Of a stretch of DNA of 64,000 nt, positions 11,850 through 23,709 are shown piece after piece. A program made the position numbers and the translations under genes. This DNA is from Saxidomus purpurata (lineage: Eukaryota > Mollusca > Bivalvia > Venerida > Veneridae). The notes beneath the pieces were generated by a model, which was given only the letters and a program-made list of their open reading frames with translations, was not told the origin of the DNA and made no database searches. How positions within the stretch are numbered: position 1 is the stretch's first letter; each line of letters starts with the position of its first letter. The stretch covers positions 19,193,779 through 19,257,778 of the forward strand of contig JAFMSR010000009.1 in NCBI GenBank assembly GCA_022818135.1. The letters are read 5' to 3'.

Positions 11850-12059
11850 TTAACTATTGAAAAGATTTGTAGCAGTTCGGTGATGTTTGTATAGAAATGG
11901 CTCATGGGTTTTCATTTCTAGGTCTTGATCATCGTCGAATACCCACGTTCCCCTCTTTACGCTATGCTTCATCGGTGTGGTAACGGAATATTTAACGGGG
12001 CCTTGATATCTAGACTGTCTAATTAAAAAACATTTAGAATAATATGGGAAATGCATCAA
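11850..12059 (-). other. Second copy of the small conserved open frame (hypothetical)
   Basis: Paralogue of 5168-5377, same length and ending. Differences are mostly single bases, and both copies remain open. Not recognised. Confidence 0.25.
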
Positions 12060-14847
12060 TTTGTAGATAAAATATTGTAATATTTTGTAAATTGAAATTA
12101 AAATGTGACGAGGCTATTCAGCCTAGTAAATTGAGTAAACCTTTATTCTGCTAATTTAACCGACTTGTTTACATACGCTAAAGGTAGGCGATGCGTCCGC
12201 TACTGACAGAGGTGGAGTGAATGAGACGTTTAACGAATCATGGAAATTTCTCAAAAATATCGAACAAGACTAGTTTTGTTTAAGATGAATTGTTAGAGAG
12301 ACTGTCTTTGTCTGAGTTTTTTTTTATACGTATAGAACAGAAGTACAAGCGATTTTAACAATATTTTACGAATGCCTCTGTATCGTTGTTTTACTTCGGC
12401 ATAGGAGTATGTCGCCCTTTCAAGCGCCTCCAAGAAATAAAACAGACTGAAGCAGTTTATTTTGTGTTTTGTTTTAAAAGAGCTGTCGGGACTTTAAGGG
12501 ACATAAACCGAGTTTTAGACTTGCCTACGCCTCTCTAAGCACAAACTATTACGAAGTAGTTGGATAAGTTTAACGCCCGTCTCAACAGTATTTTGGTCAT
12601 TTTTACAAGCGGGCAGTATACCTACATGTAACCATCGTTTCTGTGAAGAACCAGTACTAGATCCACTTTCCTCCGTAAGAAACTGCCAACTTTCTCACAT
12701 AAAGAGACATGGTCGATAGCAGGGCTCGTACCAATAACCCTAAATCTATAAGAGGTTAGTACAATGATTTCAAGTCAGCGACCCTAACAACTCGACCATG
12801 GAGGCGGACAATTGTGAAACCATAAATGTTCGTGGGCCACAAATATCGGTCATTTCAGCAAATGCCACCTGGAAGTACTATTATCGTAAAAACCAAGAAA
12901 ATCCAGGAATTCAAGTATCCATGAAGTTATGTTTTATAACAATCGAAGACATTTTATTCCAGTGAATTTATATGCATTACAACATGTAAATAATATATAT
13001 AATGTACATTCCAAAAGAGTTTAATTAATGAAATTTCCTAACACTACGACATAATGCAATATAATTTACGCAGTTTGAAACACACGCATAGCATAAAACT
13101 TAGTTATATAGTACATTGTGAGAGCAGCCCTTAAGCGACAAGACATAAATCAGCTTTCATTTTGTTGTGTTTCTATTCACCGGAAGTGAAGACAGACACT
13201 GGTTTCGGCCACATAATGCATGAAGGCATCCTTGATAAACAGTGTAGCATTAATTCGATCATGTGACTGCCAGATAGCTTCCTCGTTCCTTTTCTGTTTG
13301 TGAATACATAATGTTTTCTGAAAAAAAATTCAATACTAAAATGTTCATTGATGACGTTTTAGTACAACAAAAACTCAATTTTCATGTATGACCACATGTA
13401 ACTGTATATCTATAAACACAGATAAAAGTCATATTCGGTGTTTTATGAAGAAAAATAATAGCAAATTTTCGCTTTTGTCAACCACCATTCCAATCCATCA
13501 ATTAGTATATTCACTTGATAAAATCGGTTTTATTGACACCTTGATGCTGAAAAATAAGAATGCGTGCTCTCATAAACATAACGCTCCAGAAGCGACAAAT
13601 CATACTTTGAGGTTTCATAAATCATTTAAAGATGCCACAAAACGCTTGAAATCATAAACAATTCTTTAGGCTGGGCTTTAAAATATTCTTCGTAGTTTCT
13701 TGCTGCATGTGCATCGTTGAGAAACCTTTTATAAATGGCAATATTTCCGTATGTGTGACACTCTAATCATATTACAGGGTAGCTACACCAAAACGTCCTG
13801 ATTTTTTCATGAGACAAGAAAGTAAGAATTGCACGCATACACATTTTATGCCGCCTTGAGAGTATTACAGTTTGAGGTGTCATGTTAACTAAAATACTTT
13901 GGATGGTACTACAGAGTATAGGCACTAGATAACAGATGTAAAATCTTGTTGACATTTTTGTCATTTGTCGTTCATAGTTGAGCCATTCTTTTCATACTTT
14001 TCCGATAAAGACATACCAAAGATTCTGATTTTCAAGAGAAAACATAGAAAATTAACATTAAAATTAATGTTTGAATCGTGTTTAGTTTAGCTACAGCGGG
14101 GTCAAAAACATTTGAAACGGGCGACAAACCCGAAGAAGAAAAAGTCTATAGTCGGAATTTGACCCCTGAGCTACGACCCTTATGTTTTTACTTGGTTTTA
14201 ACCGTTGTATTACAGTAATAAGCTAAAAGTACATTCTCGGCTCAGTGCTCGAAATCGGACTATAGAAATGTATGAGAATCCATGGAAAATAAATAACATC
14301 ACCTGTCTATCCGCCAGTACGATACAGCGAGCCTCTACAACTGCCTCCACATTTCTGACTCGAATCTCCGTGACAGTTGAAGTTACACTCCGCATCCGGG
14401 ACTTGGACGTTTAATTGTGTATAGTTATGATTGTTTCCACAGAAACACTGCACACCGTACTGTAAAGTGAATTAGAAATATATACATTGTTTATGTTAAA
14501 TCCAGGACTTGAGCGTTTATATGATATTGATCACTACTACATGTATCTGGTATTTTAAAGTTCCATGCTCACTTTTAAATTAATTAGTTCGGATAGAATT
14601 TGTTCTATTTACTAAAAACATCAAAGTCGACTTACGCATTTCTTTAGTATTCAAGTGGTTTTTTCACGAATAATTGGCGTTAGAAAGCGTGTTTTATAAG
14701 CTCACGTGACACGTCATCATACGTGTGGTTTTTGTTTAAATCTTGCTAAAGAAGGACCTCTTTTACTTCATGATAATTTCAGTCTTACTAAATTGATAAA
14801 CTATCATTTCCATAGCAATTTTATTCATACTAATCTAATTACTTTTG

Positions 14848-15030
14848 ACTGCGACACAAGTTCTTACAACTTAGAGATTAATCGCTCTCGAGGCTCACTC
14901 AAGATGGAAGCAACGTCATAGAGAGGGAGAGAGGCAATGTTTAAATATCTGTGTCTTGCTAAACACACTACCTGTAAGTTGGCATTGGATCGAACCCGGG
15001 TGCCTCCAATGTTGAGGCGAACGCGCTCCA
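14848..15030 (-). mobile_element. tRNA-derived SINE (family 1), head truncated
   Basis: The body matches 8472-8667. The first part of the tRNA-like head (box A region) is missing, ending at GAACGCGCTCC. Confidence 0.7.
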
Positions 15031-15369
15031 TAGCAATCTTGAAGTTTCAAAAACATTAATGTGACAATTATTGTAAAATAATTTTAAATCTATTCAATAA
15101 TGCTTTTAATATTTAAATTAAACAAAATTATTAATACATGCCTGTGTTAATGTATATGCAAAGTCATTGTTTAAACAATGATTAACACATGTTTCTGTTG
15201 TCATGGAAGAGCTTGTAATATATGACGTACTCTGAGTACGGGGGCAATCAACGAAGCATCCTATGTACTCATCTGAAAGTAAAGACAATCAATGTCTAAT
15301 CAAATATCCTTCTGCACGGTATTCACGTTATTTGTTGCAACACATAGAGTCTCCCTTGGTCTATCACCG

Positions 15370-15602
15370 TCTCCTTTTGTTTAGTGGTTAAGGCATCTGC
15401 CTTGGGAGCGGGAGGTGAAAGTTCGAATCCCAGCAGTGGTACGTCGTAATATGGCCGGTTTTGAGCAGCCAGCTAATCACATAATAGTTACCGTATGCCT
15501 ACCGGCCTGGTGCCTGGCATTAAAAAGGGTTCGGGAGGTAAATGTGCTCCGAAAAGAAGCTGTCTAAGCAATGGCTGGCGCTTAAAGTAGGGGTGACATT
15601 AT
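15370..15602 (+). mobile_element. tRNA-derived SINE (family 2)
   Basis: The head TTAGTGGTTAAGGCATCTGC (box A) and GTTCGAATCCC (box B) would look like a tRNA, but it is followed by a body of about 160 bp ending GTAGGGGTGACATTATAAAA. It is absent from copy B and present (interrupted) in copy D, so it arose in the common ancestor of C and D. Confidence 0.78.
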
Positions 15603-16000
15603 AAAAAACAAACACTTTACCTTTTACAATGTATGAAAGCGTTCTTCCGGCTCAGTGTACAGCTTGTCTCAAACAAGACTGAGGAGTTTGAAGTAATTAT
15701 CAGTTCACTGCCGTTTATCTCCACACATTAAACACATTTTTAGCTTTTCATATTAGAAAGGCTTAAAGATCGAAAAGAAAGAAATATCAATTTTACATTA
15801 CACCATAGCATTAACATTTTGAAAATCAATCGTAGTACATGTATATAATATCACACACACTAAGAAAAACCTAGGACTCGTGTCGATTTGGAAAGAAAAA
15901 TGTTTGCGCTTCAACTAATTTTGTTCCATTTCTGACATTGAATCTTCACCCCTACACTATATGTGAATTAAGACAAACGGCAATCCTCCCATGGCTTTAA

Positions 16001-16337
16001 AGAGACACTCCCTAAAACTGGTGTCAAATTATATAACTTCAAAAGCATAAATAATATAGTATTTGCAAGTATTATTACTTAACCAAAATGTTTAAGTTTT
16101 ACATTCCAGTCATTATCGGTAAAATCAGCGTTTTAAAATATGTTGCAGTACCGTAAAATAATCAATAATCTATGTAAAGTTGTTGTTGTACAATGAATGG
16201 GTGATCCTTTGTGCTAAAATGAGGCATTTGTCGATGTATGTTGTTCTTTAAATTTGTATTCATTTATCATTTTCTGTTCACTGAACACACTATTTATATT
16301 TGGAGAATATAATCTGCTAGAAGTAGGGAGTGCCCCT
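16001..16337. mobile_element. TTAA-flanked MITE next to exon 1 of copy C
   Basis: The ends are AGAGACACTCCCTA and, in reverse complement, AGGGGCACTCCCTA, with TTAA at 15997-16000 and 16338-16341. It is absent from copies A and B and present in D (34866-35239). The first bases resemble the MITE at 1284-1701 (TTAA-AGAGACA), suggesting related transposases. Confidence 0.8.
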
Positions 16338-17083
16338 TTAAATAAACGAAAAATACCTACAGCCACGTTTCAAGAACCTAAGACTGTTGTGTTGGGCATC
16401 CAGCTCTCCATTAAACGAAGCACAACCGGTACACAGGTGCGTTTCAGGGTTGTAGACAATGCTTAAACAGGTTGGATAATCCAAACACTTTATCGCACAT
16501 TTCGGTACGTTTGCCACAATGTTAAACACTATATTTTCTTCTCTACATGCGTATCCCTGTAACCCAGCATCCTTAACAAACTTCCTAAAATCAACTGCAT
16601 GACAAAATCCATGCAGGATGATAACATGTACTAAAAACGACAAGAACCACGCTCTGTTCATTACTAGAGCGCAAACTATACTGGTGATTTTGCAGTCCTA
16701 AAAAATAGATATTGCTAGCAATCCTGCTTCTCCAATCACAGGAGCCCTGACAGTTTGACCCTATGGACGGGACTATAAACAGTCAATTGATCACAAATCT
16801 AAATCACGATCTTTTACATGTATGAATAATAAATTTTGATGAGCCCTCAGGCTGGCTAGTTATCCATAACAAACTGTAATTAACATTCGGATTCTCAACA
16901 ATAAGTATTGCCTAAAAATCAATGAGATCAAAGAAGAATTATGTTTACAGATTTTACAAACTCGAACAAGATACATTTGTATTTCTATCAAAAAGTATAA
17001 TGGATTATGCGATACATTGTCATTGAACCTGAACATAATGGATCACGGTCATTTTTAATAACGGTTATCAAAAAGAAAAGTGG

Positions 17084-17276
17084 AGCCGTCATGGTGCAGT
17101 GGTAGTGCGTTCGCCCCACAATCGGAGGTTCTCGGGTTCTATCCCCACTAGTGCAAGGTAGAAGTAGTGTCCATAGGTTCGATTTCACATTGCCTCTTTG
17201 ACTCTTCGAGGTTGATTCAATCTGAAGTGACTTCCGACAGCAATAAATATAAGTTGTAAGAATTTGTTTCGCAATC
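17084..17276 (+). mobile_element. tRNA-derived SINE (family 1), plus strand
   Basis: AGCCGTCATGGTGCAGTGGT (box A) and GGGTTCTATCC (box B) are followed by the family body, ending near AAGTTGTAAGAATTTGTTTC. The duplicate is at 35987-36176, so insertion preceded the large duplication. Confidence 0.75.
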
Positions 17277-18552
17277 AGCTCCAAGAGAAGTAAACTAATT
17301 AAATAGATATATAAATAGATTATAATAAACCAAAACCAAAAGAAAAACATTGTGGGATATTTGCAATTTTGTCTGATATGCGTGTCTTGCAGTCCGTTGC
17401 GGAAACTATCTATTGATTGCATAGTTTGGTTATATGTTATTTCGGATGCCTTTGATAATAGTTGGAAACTAGTTCTCTTATTTAGTTCTGTTCGTGAATT
17501 GGGCATTTTGAAAGTTGATTTGCTTGACTTGATGATTTTCCCATATATGTATAGCTTATGAGTCTATATTACAGAAATCTACAAATTTAGTCTAAGGGAG
17601 CGTCAGCGAACCGCAGCAATAAGGTTTTATATTCCTGTAAGATGGACCTTAAACCTGCTTACAGTGTATCCAATCTAGAGATAATATTTGTGTTGAAATA
17701 TATAGATATTTGGTGCGGAGCGAAGTTCTGTTATGTCACAGTCCCACGTATAGGAGAAATAAGTTAAATAATTTTTTTCATATTGGAGATATTGAGTCAA
17801 CACGGAAACTACAACTTGCTTTTTTAATGAAATAGGAGCATTTGTTTGGATCAGAAAGTAGGGCAAACTGTAAGGTTCGAATATTTCCCTATTACTAGCA
17901 CTCCTGCCTTATCAGAGAAATAATTTCATTTCTTTAACTTATTATACTTTACTCCAGGTGAGCTTAAACAGCAAATAAGCAGGTAAGGATAACAATAGGA
18001 GCTGGAGGTCAGGATTACTGTGCCTTTTCAGGCTTTGTTATACATGTCTATTTTTACATTCATATATGAAACAGTTGACATAATATCTTAATTTTCCCGT
18101 AATTAATCTTTTATATTTTACCACTAAAGTACCCGGTAGACTGAAAAAAGAAACGAAATAACATCCGCCCCATCGGCTTGAGCAACGCCCCTTTGCGCGA
18201 ATCGATTCCCCCTTCACGGTTCTAAGTACCAGAGTGAAAGTCTATAATTATAGAATATATGAAACTTGAAATGCGGTGTTACTAAAGAGTGCGGCAAGTA
18301 TTTAAAAAAAACAGAAGATTTTCTTACTGAAGCGACTTCGTTTTTGAAAACGAACCTCACAAAGGGATGTCACCCCTAAGCGTGGTTGTTGCAGTAAAAG
18401 TCTTATCATCAGACATTCAAACACATAAAGCCTGAAAGGAGTTCGATTAATAGTCGTATTCTCTAACAGTCAAACATGCAATATTGACATTCCCACAGTT
18501 AATAAATGTCTCAAAGGCGGCGTTCAAATACTATGGTCCCACTTTGAAAACA

Positions 18553-20757
18553 ATCTTTTTATCTGGCATTTCAATGCTTGTAAGTAAAGTCTTATTCGTT
18601 GACACACCAATGCATGTAATTAAAGTCTTTTTCTTTGACAATCCAATGCATGTAATTAAAGTCTTTTTCCTTGACAATCCAATGCATGTAATTAAAGTCT
18701 TATTCTCTGACGATCAAATGCTTGTAATAAAAGTCTTATTCTCTGATATTCCTATGCTTGTAATTAAAGTCTTATTCTATGATATTCCAATGCTTGTAAT
18801 TAAAGTCTTATTCTCTGATATTCCAATGCTTGTAATTAAAGTCTTATTCTCTGACATTCCAATGCTTGTATTTAAATTCTTATTCTCTGATATTCCAATA
18901 CTTGTATTAAAAGTCTTATTGTCTGATATTCCATTGCTTGTAATTAAAGTCTTAATCTCTGATACTCCAATGCTTGTAATCAAAGTCTTATTCTCTGATA
19001 TTCCAGTGCTTGTAATTAAAGTCTTTTTTTCTGATATTCAAATGCTTGCAATTAAATTCTTATTCTCAGATATTCCAATGCTTTTATTTTAAGTCTTCTT
19101 CTCTGATATTCATATGCTTGTAATTAAAATCTTATTCTCTGATATTCCAATTCTTGTGATTAAAGTCTTATTCTCCGATATTCCAATGCTTGTAATCAAA
19201 GTCTTATTCTCTGATATTCAAGTGTTTCTTATTCAAGTCTTATTCTCTGATATTCCTATGCTTGTAATCAAAGTCTTATTCTCTGATATTCCAGTGCTTG
19301 TAAATAAAGTCTTTTTCTTTGATATTCCAAAGCTTGTTATAAAAGTCTTATTGTCTGATATTCCTATGCTTGTAATTAAAGTCTTTTTTTCTGATATTCA
19401 AATGCTTGCAATTAAATTCTTATTCTCTGATATTCCAATGCTTGTATTTTAAGTCTTATTCTCTGATATTCCTATGCTTTTAATTAAAATCTTATTCTCT
19501 GATATTCCCATGTTTGTATTTAAAGTCTTATTCTCTGATATTCCAATGCTTGTAATCAAAGTCTTATTCTCCGATATTCCTATGCTTGTAATTAAAGTCT
19601 TTTTTCTGATATTCAAATGCTTGCAATTAAATCATTATTCTCTGATATTCCAATGCTTGCAATTAATTTTTTATTCTCTGATATTCCGATGCTTGTAATT
19701 AAAGCCTTATTCTCTGATATTCCAATGCTTGTATTTAAAGTCTTATTCTCTGATAATCCTATGCTTGTAATTATAGTCTTATTCTTTGATATTCCAATGC
19801 TCTTAATCAAAGTTTTATTCTTTGATATTCCAATGCTTGTATTTAAAGTCTTATTCTGTGATATTCTAATGCTTGTAATAACAGTATTATTCTGTGATAT
19901 TTCAATGCTTGAAATTAAAGACTTATTCTCTGACATTCCAATGCTTGTAATTAAAATCGTTTTCTCTGATATTCCAATACTTGTAATAATAATCTTATTC
20001 TCTGATATTCCAATGCTTGTAATTAAAGTCTTATTCTCTGATATTCCTATGCTTGTAATTAAAGTCTTTTTTTCTGATATTCAAATGCTTGCAATTAAAT
20101 TATTATTCTCTTATATTCCAATGCTTGCAATTAATTTCTTATTCTCTGATATTCCGATGCTTGTAATTAAAGCCTTATTCTCTGATATTCCAATGCTTGT
20201 ATTTAAAGTCTTATTCTCTGATATTCCTATGCTTGTAATAAAGTCTTATTCTCTGATATTCCAATGCTTGTAATAAAAGTCATATTGTGTGATATTCCTA
20301 TGCTTGTAATAAAAGTCTTATTCTCTGATATTCCTATGCTTGTAATAAAATCTTATTCTCTGATATTCCAATGCTTGTAATAAAAGTCATATTGTGTGAT
20401 ATTCCAAAGCTTGTTATAAAGGTCTTATTGTCTGATATTCCAATGCTTGTAAGTAAAGCATTTTTCTCTGACATTACAATGCATTCAATCAAAGTCTTAT
20501 TCTCTGATATTCCAATGCATGTAATGAAAGTCTTATTCTCTGATATTCCAATGCTTGTAAGTTAAGCATTTTTCTCTGATATTCCAATGCATGTTATTAA
20601 AATCTTAATTTTGACGATCAAATGCTTGTAATAAAAGTATCATTCTGCGATATTCTAATGCTTGTAATAAACGTTTTATTCTCTGATATTCCTATGCTTG
20701 TGATAAAAGTATTATTATCTGATATTCCAATGCTTGTAATTAAAGTCTTATTATCTG
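18553..20757 (+). repeat. Minisatellite, 36-bp unit, about 60 copies
   Basis: Degenerate units of the form TATTCTCTGATATTCCAATG-CTTGTAATTAAAGTCT run for about 2.2 kb. The unit length is 36 (12 codons), so the array gives long artefactual ORFs on both strands (SDIPMLVIKVLF repeats on plus, MSENKTLITSIG-type on minus). Higher-order structure is visible: a block containing CTGATATTCAAATGCTTGCA recurs near 19040, 19400, 19610 and 20080. The paralogous site at 37340-37420 has only two or three units. Confidence 0.92.
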
Positions 20758-20769
20758 ACTATAATTAAA

Positions 20770-22600
20770 ACCTTATTTAGACTGAGAATAAGGGGCTAGT
20801 GGCTGAATAGGGAAACAATACTCTTCTTCGCTGTCACGTCGGCATAACATATTGTGCACGAACATGTAGCCCTGCATTATATGCTAGTTTACAACGAGAC
20901 AACAGTTTTGTGTTTAAATTTGAAAATGGATGATGTGAACAAAATTCGTAATTATGTATAAACGCTTTCCGTTAATATTGCTTGTTTTATTGCATTTAAT
21001 TGGCTTCAGACCTGAAATAACAACAAGTTTTGCAATATTTATTGTCCATTAACATGTGTATGCTGCCATCTGATTAACATGATTTCATTCTTTTTCATTC
21101 AATAACATTACTAACTGGTAAATGGCTATCTCGGAACCCGAGTAGCTTCCCGAATAATGCCCCTGTGCAAAACATTCATTCAGCTATGCAAAACCTTCTA
21201 ATGGTATAATATCTCACATCGAATAAAATGCCGTTACTTTAGTCTACAAAGAACATTTCTTGACATTTCCACACATGAATGTCAAGTCAGTAATTTTATT
21301 AACTGTTTCAGCATTTGACCAAAAACACTGTATTTTAAGGATACCTTTTCATAGGATAAACCTTAGAGTTTGAAGTCCTACATAGTAATTAGAACAAGAG
21401 TTCATCAAGTTTTGCAAATACATGTACATGTATAAACATTTCTTAAAATATACAAAAAAAAACGTTTATATTCCTGGTCCATTTTGTTCTCACAAACAGG
21501 ATTTCAGCTCTGGGAAACTGTGATAAGCGTTATCAAAATAACATTTCGTGATGTATTAAAAATATATTCACTTCCAAACCGGATCCGCGTGACTGATATT
21601 CTTATCACATACTGATAGGAATGATGTATTGTATATCATAGCAATAAGAAGTATGTCTATATGCAAACGGGTGTATGTAATCAACATGTCACGAGCATAA
21701 ATGTTTGTTTACCTCGAAAAATGGAACTAGTTCCAGGAATTCATAAATTTGGCCACGTGAATTTCTTTTACGGTTCCTGAACACCATATCAAAAATTTAG
21801 TAACACAATTGAAAAAGTGAAAAGTTATATATCGTTTCAGCTGAAATAAGAGGACAGAGCTCTGACCATTGTTTTGAACATGTATCTTTTATTATTACTT
21901 GTAATATTAATAAAAGCTGGTACTGAACGGACAATGCCCACGTCAGTTTTATAATTGTGTCCTTTCAATGCATACAGTCACGTTTATACATAGAATTGCC
22001 ATGACGTAATATGTGTCCTAAACTAAGGGGTCTCAATTACAATTCTGGATTATTACTTAACTATTGTGCATTATCCTAACTTCGTATTGGCTTTAAAATT
22101 ACGTTGCTATTCAAAATGCCCATCAAAGTATGAAGAACAATAATTGTCACTGATTATTGCTCCTAAATAAAACACAATATGCATGAATCTGTATGACTTT
22201 ATTCCTTTTCAATATGATATAAAATCATGAATTGAAAATCTGTACATGCAATAAGAGAATAAAAAGATTACTTCTTATGTATTTTCAAAGCATATTTTTG
22301 TATTTTGAGCATATTTTTTACTCAGTTTTAAAATAGTCAAATAGACATTTTAAATAGTAAAATAACATAAGTGCTTTAAATAGCCAGATGTTGAATTTCT
22401 AAAAATTGCCTCATTGTTAAAATGTATAAGCATATGGTCTGAACAAGGTCAACGTGTCTAATTTTTTATTCCGTAAATAAAGACTTTATTATTATTAATT
22501 CATTACTATCATTAAAACCTTTTTTCTGTATTTAACTTCGGACAATACAAGTACAATGCTGTTTTACATGGTATACATTATTCACGCAATTTAAGATGAA
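20770..22600. other. Intergenic, upstream of lectin gene 1; nothing recognised
   Basis: AT-rich. It is duplicated at about 37.79-39.4 kb with small indels. No ORF, RNA gene or repeat unit stands out. It separates the divergent PAN/WSC copy C and lectin gene 1 and may include their regulatory sequence (inference). Confidence 0.5.
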
Positions 22601-22873
22601 AACTAAAGTAGCAAGAACAGTTTCATATATTTAAATCAAATATTTAGGTGAATTGTACCTTTTATTGAAGTTGCATTTTATTCATGAGCAAAACTAATAA
22701 GAATTACGCTCGCCCTAGTAAGTGTGCTCCGATTACTAGGACAAAATAATGAAAGAGAAAATTTTCTTACATTTGCCAGATGTAAATGCCTTACCGAGCT
22801 GACAAGACGAAATTCGGTCTGCTTCCCGGAGAAAAAAAATTGAACTTGCTTAAGGTAGTTTTTCGTCTTGAGA

Positions 22874-23707
22874 ATGAGAGTTATAATGGTCATATGTTTG
22901 AGTGTTGTGTTTGCTGTTTCAGTGCTGCCAGGGGTAACATGTGTCCCTGTGACAGACAGTGTCAATTCTGATCGGTTAAATGGACAAATGTTGATTAACA
23001 TGGGAACTAATCTAAACACACCCCTGCTGAAGCTAATCGGAAAAACAATGAGAAACTTGGAGTATGAAGTAAAAGAACTGGCTGCGAACCTATCTGCTTT
23101 GAATGCCCTAAACGTAGAAGAGGTTATAGCAGAGATGTGTCGACTACATCCTTGTTCAGATTGGAGTGAATGGACGACTTGTGATATCAACCTGCCCGGA
23201 GACTTTGGAGGCCGAAATCGCAGTAGGAACTGTGGGTTTAATACAACGTATTGTGAGCGTTACGATATATCAAGTGTGGAGTATGAATCAGGAGTTTGCG
23301 AGAGTCCATGTCTTGATAATTATACAAAAACCAAAAATGGATTTTGTGTGAAATTGTACGACTCGGTCAAAAAGGCACGGGACGACGCTGAAAGTGTATG
23401 TAAGAATGACGGCGGCCATCTTATCAACATTGATTCTACTGCTAAACTCAATGACGCTATTGAGATTCTTTCGGGCACATCATGGGACCGTGTTTGGATT
23501 GACGGTCGCAGACAGGTTAAAGGTGGAAATTGGGATTATGACTACGAGTCAGCTGATTCGACATTTTCTATTTGGAAACCGGGTGAACCAACTAATGGCA
23601 CAGCAGAACTCTGCAAAGTTCTTCAAAAATGGTCAACCGATTCAAAATGGTATTGGTGGGATAGAGAATGTTCGAAGTCAAATTATCATATTTGTCAAAT
23701 TATGTAA
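22874..23707 (+). CDS. Secreted TSP1 plus C-type lectin domain protein, gene 1
   Basis: 277 codons in one exon. I chose ATG 22874 because it starts the signal peptide (MRVIMVICLSVVFAVS…GVTC); the codon two before it is TTG. Residues about 25-88 are a leucine-rich helical stretch that could oligomerise. Residues about 91-146 form a thrombospondin type-1 repeat (CSDWSEWTTC, GGRNRSRNC). Residues about 146-277 form a C-type lectin domain (GFCVKLYD, AESVCKNDGGHLINI, WKPGEPT, WYWWDREC, YHICQ). The calcium/sugar motif normally EPN or QPD reads EPT (238-240), and WND reads WWD (261-263), so sugar specificity may differ or be lost. An out-of-frame upstream ATG (22786) overlaps the start. Extracellular recognition, possibly immune, is inferred from the family. 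Confidence 0.88.
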   Translation: MRVIMVICLSVVFAVSVLPGVTCVPVTDSVNSDRLNGQMLINMGTNLNTPLLKLIGKTMRNLEYEVKELAANLSALNALNVEEVIAEMCRLHPCSDWSEWTTCDINLPGDFGGRNRSRNCGFNTTYCERYDISSVEYESGVCESPCLDNYTKTKNGFCVKLYDSVKKARDDAESVCKNDGGHLINIDSTAKLNDAIEILSGTSWDRVWIDGRRQVKGGNWDYDYESADSTFSIWKPGEPTNGTAELCKVLQKWSTDSKWYWWDRECSKSNYHICQIM

Positions 23708-23709
23708 TA

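Larger units (their letters stand above)
14307..16661 (-). pseudogene. PAN/WSC gene, copy C: exon 2 disabled
   Basis: Exon 1 (16357-16661), exon 3 (15142-15272) and exon 4 (14307-14459, 50 codons plus TAG) are intact and keep all splice signals. In exon 2 (15621-15678) the Trp codon context reads TGA, and a 10-nt deletion shifts the frame. If exon 2 is skipped, the exon 1 to exon 3 junction reads TGT AGA TGA and stops at once, so the locus could still make a secreted PAN-only protein of about 98 residues. A MITE (16001-16337) sits just after exon 1 and a SINE (15370-15602) lies between exons 2 and 3. Exon 4 keeps the GGSCRGSLY ending that B lacks. Confidence 0.68.
3450..16700. repeat. Tandem segmental duplication, unit about 6.7 kb (copies A and B, continuing into C)
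   Basis: Sequence from 3450 matches that from 10105 almost base for base. PAN exon starts at 4075 and 10743 are 6668 bp apart. Blocks at 4.1-6.1 and 10.75-12.8 kb, and 6.2-7.8 and 12.9-14.5 kb, stay collinear with scattered substitutions and small indels. The next unit (about 12.8-16.7 kb) is more diverged. Between genes these stretches hold no other recognisable coding sequence. Confidence 0.85.

Noticed and set aside
15370..15445. Possible tRNA gene (box A and box B present)
   Set aside because: A shared body of about 160 bp follows and the copy is dispersed, so it is a SINE head. The same applies to 8472, 17084, 47460, 62418 and 63283.
15631..15711. Alternative exon 2 in copy C starting at CGGCAG (frame ELIITSNSS…)
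   Set aside because: The same frame meets a stop at once in copies B and D and needs a weaker donor; the 68-nt exon in copy B fits both phases.
16988..17506. 172-codon minus ORF
   Set aside because: It spans a SINE on the opposite strand, is low in similarity to anything recognised, and is disrupted in the duplicate at 35843-36400.
18484..20565. Long ORFs (112-218 codons) on plus and minus across 18.5-20.6 kb
   Set aside because: Products are 12-residue repeats from the 36-bp minisatellite, open in several frames on both strands, with no start context or domain.
18553..20757. Possible CRISPR-like array
   Set aside because: Units are contiguous with no unique spacers, and the DNA is clearly eukaryotic.
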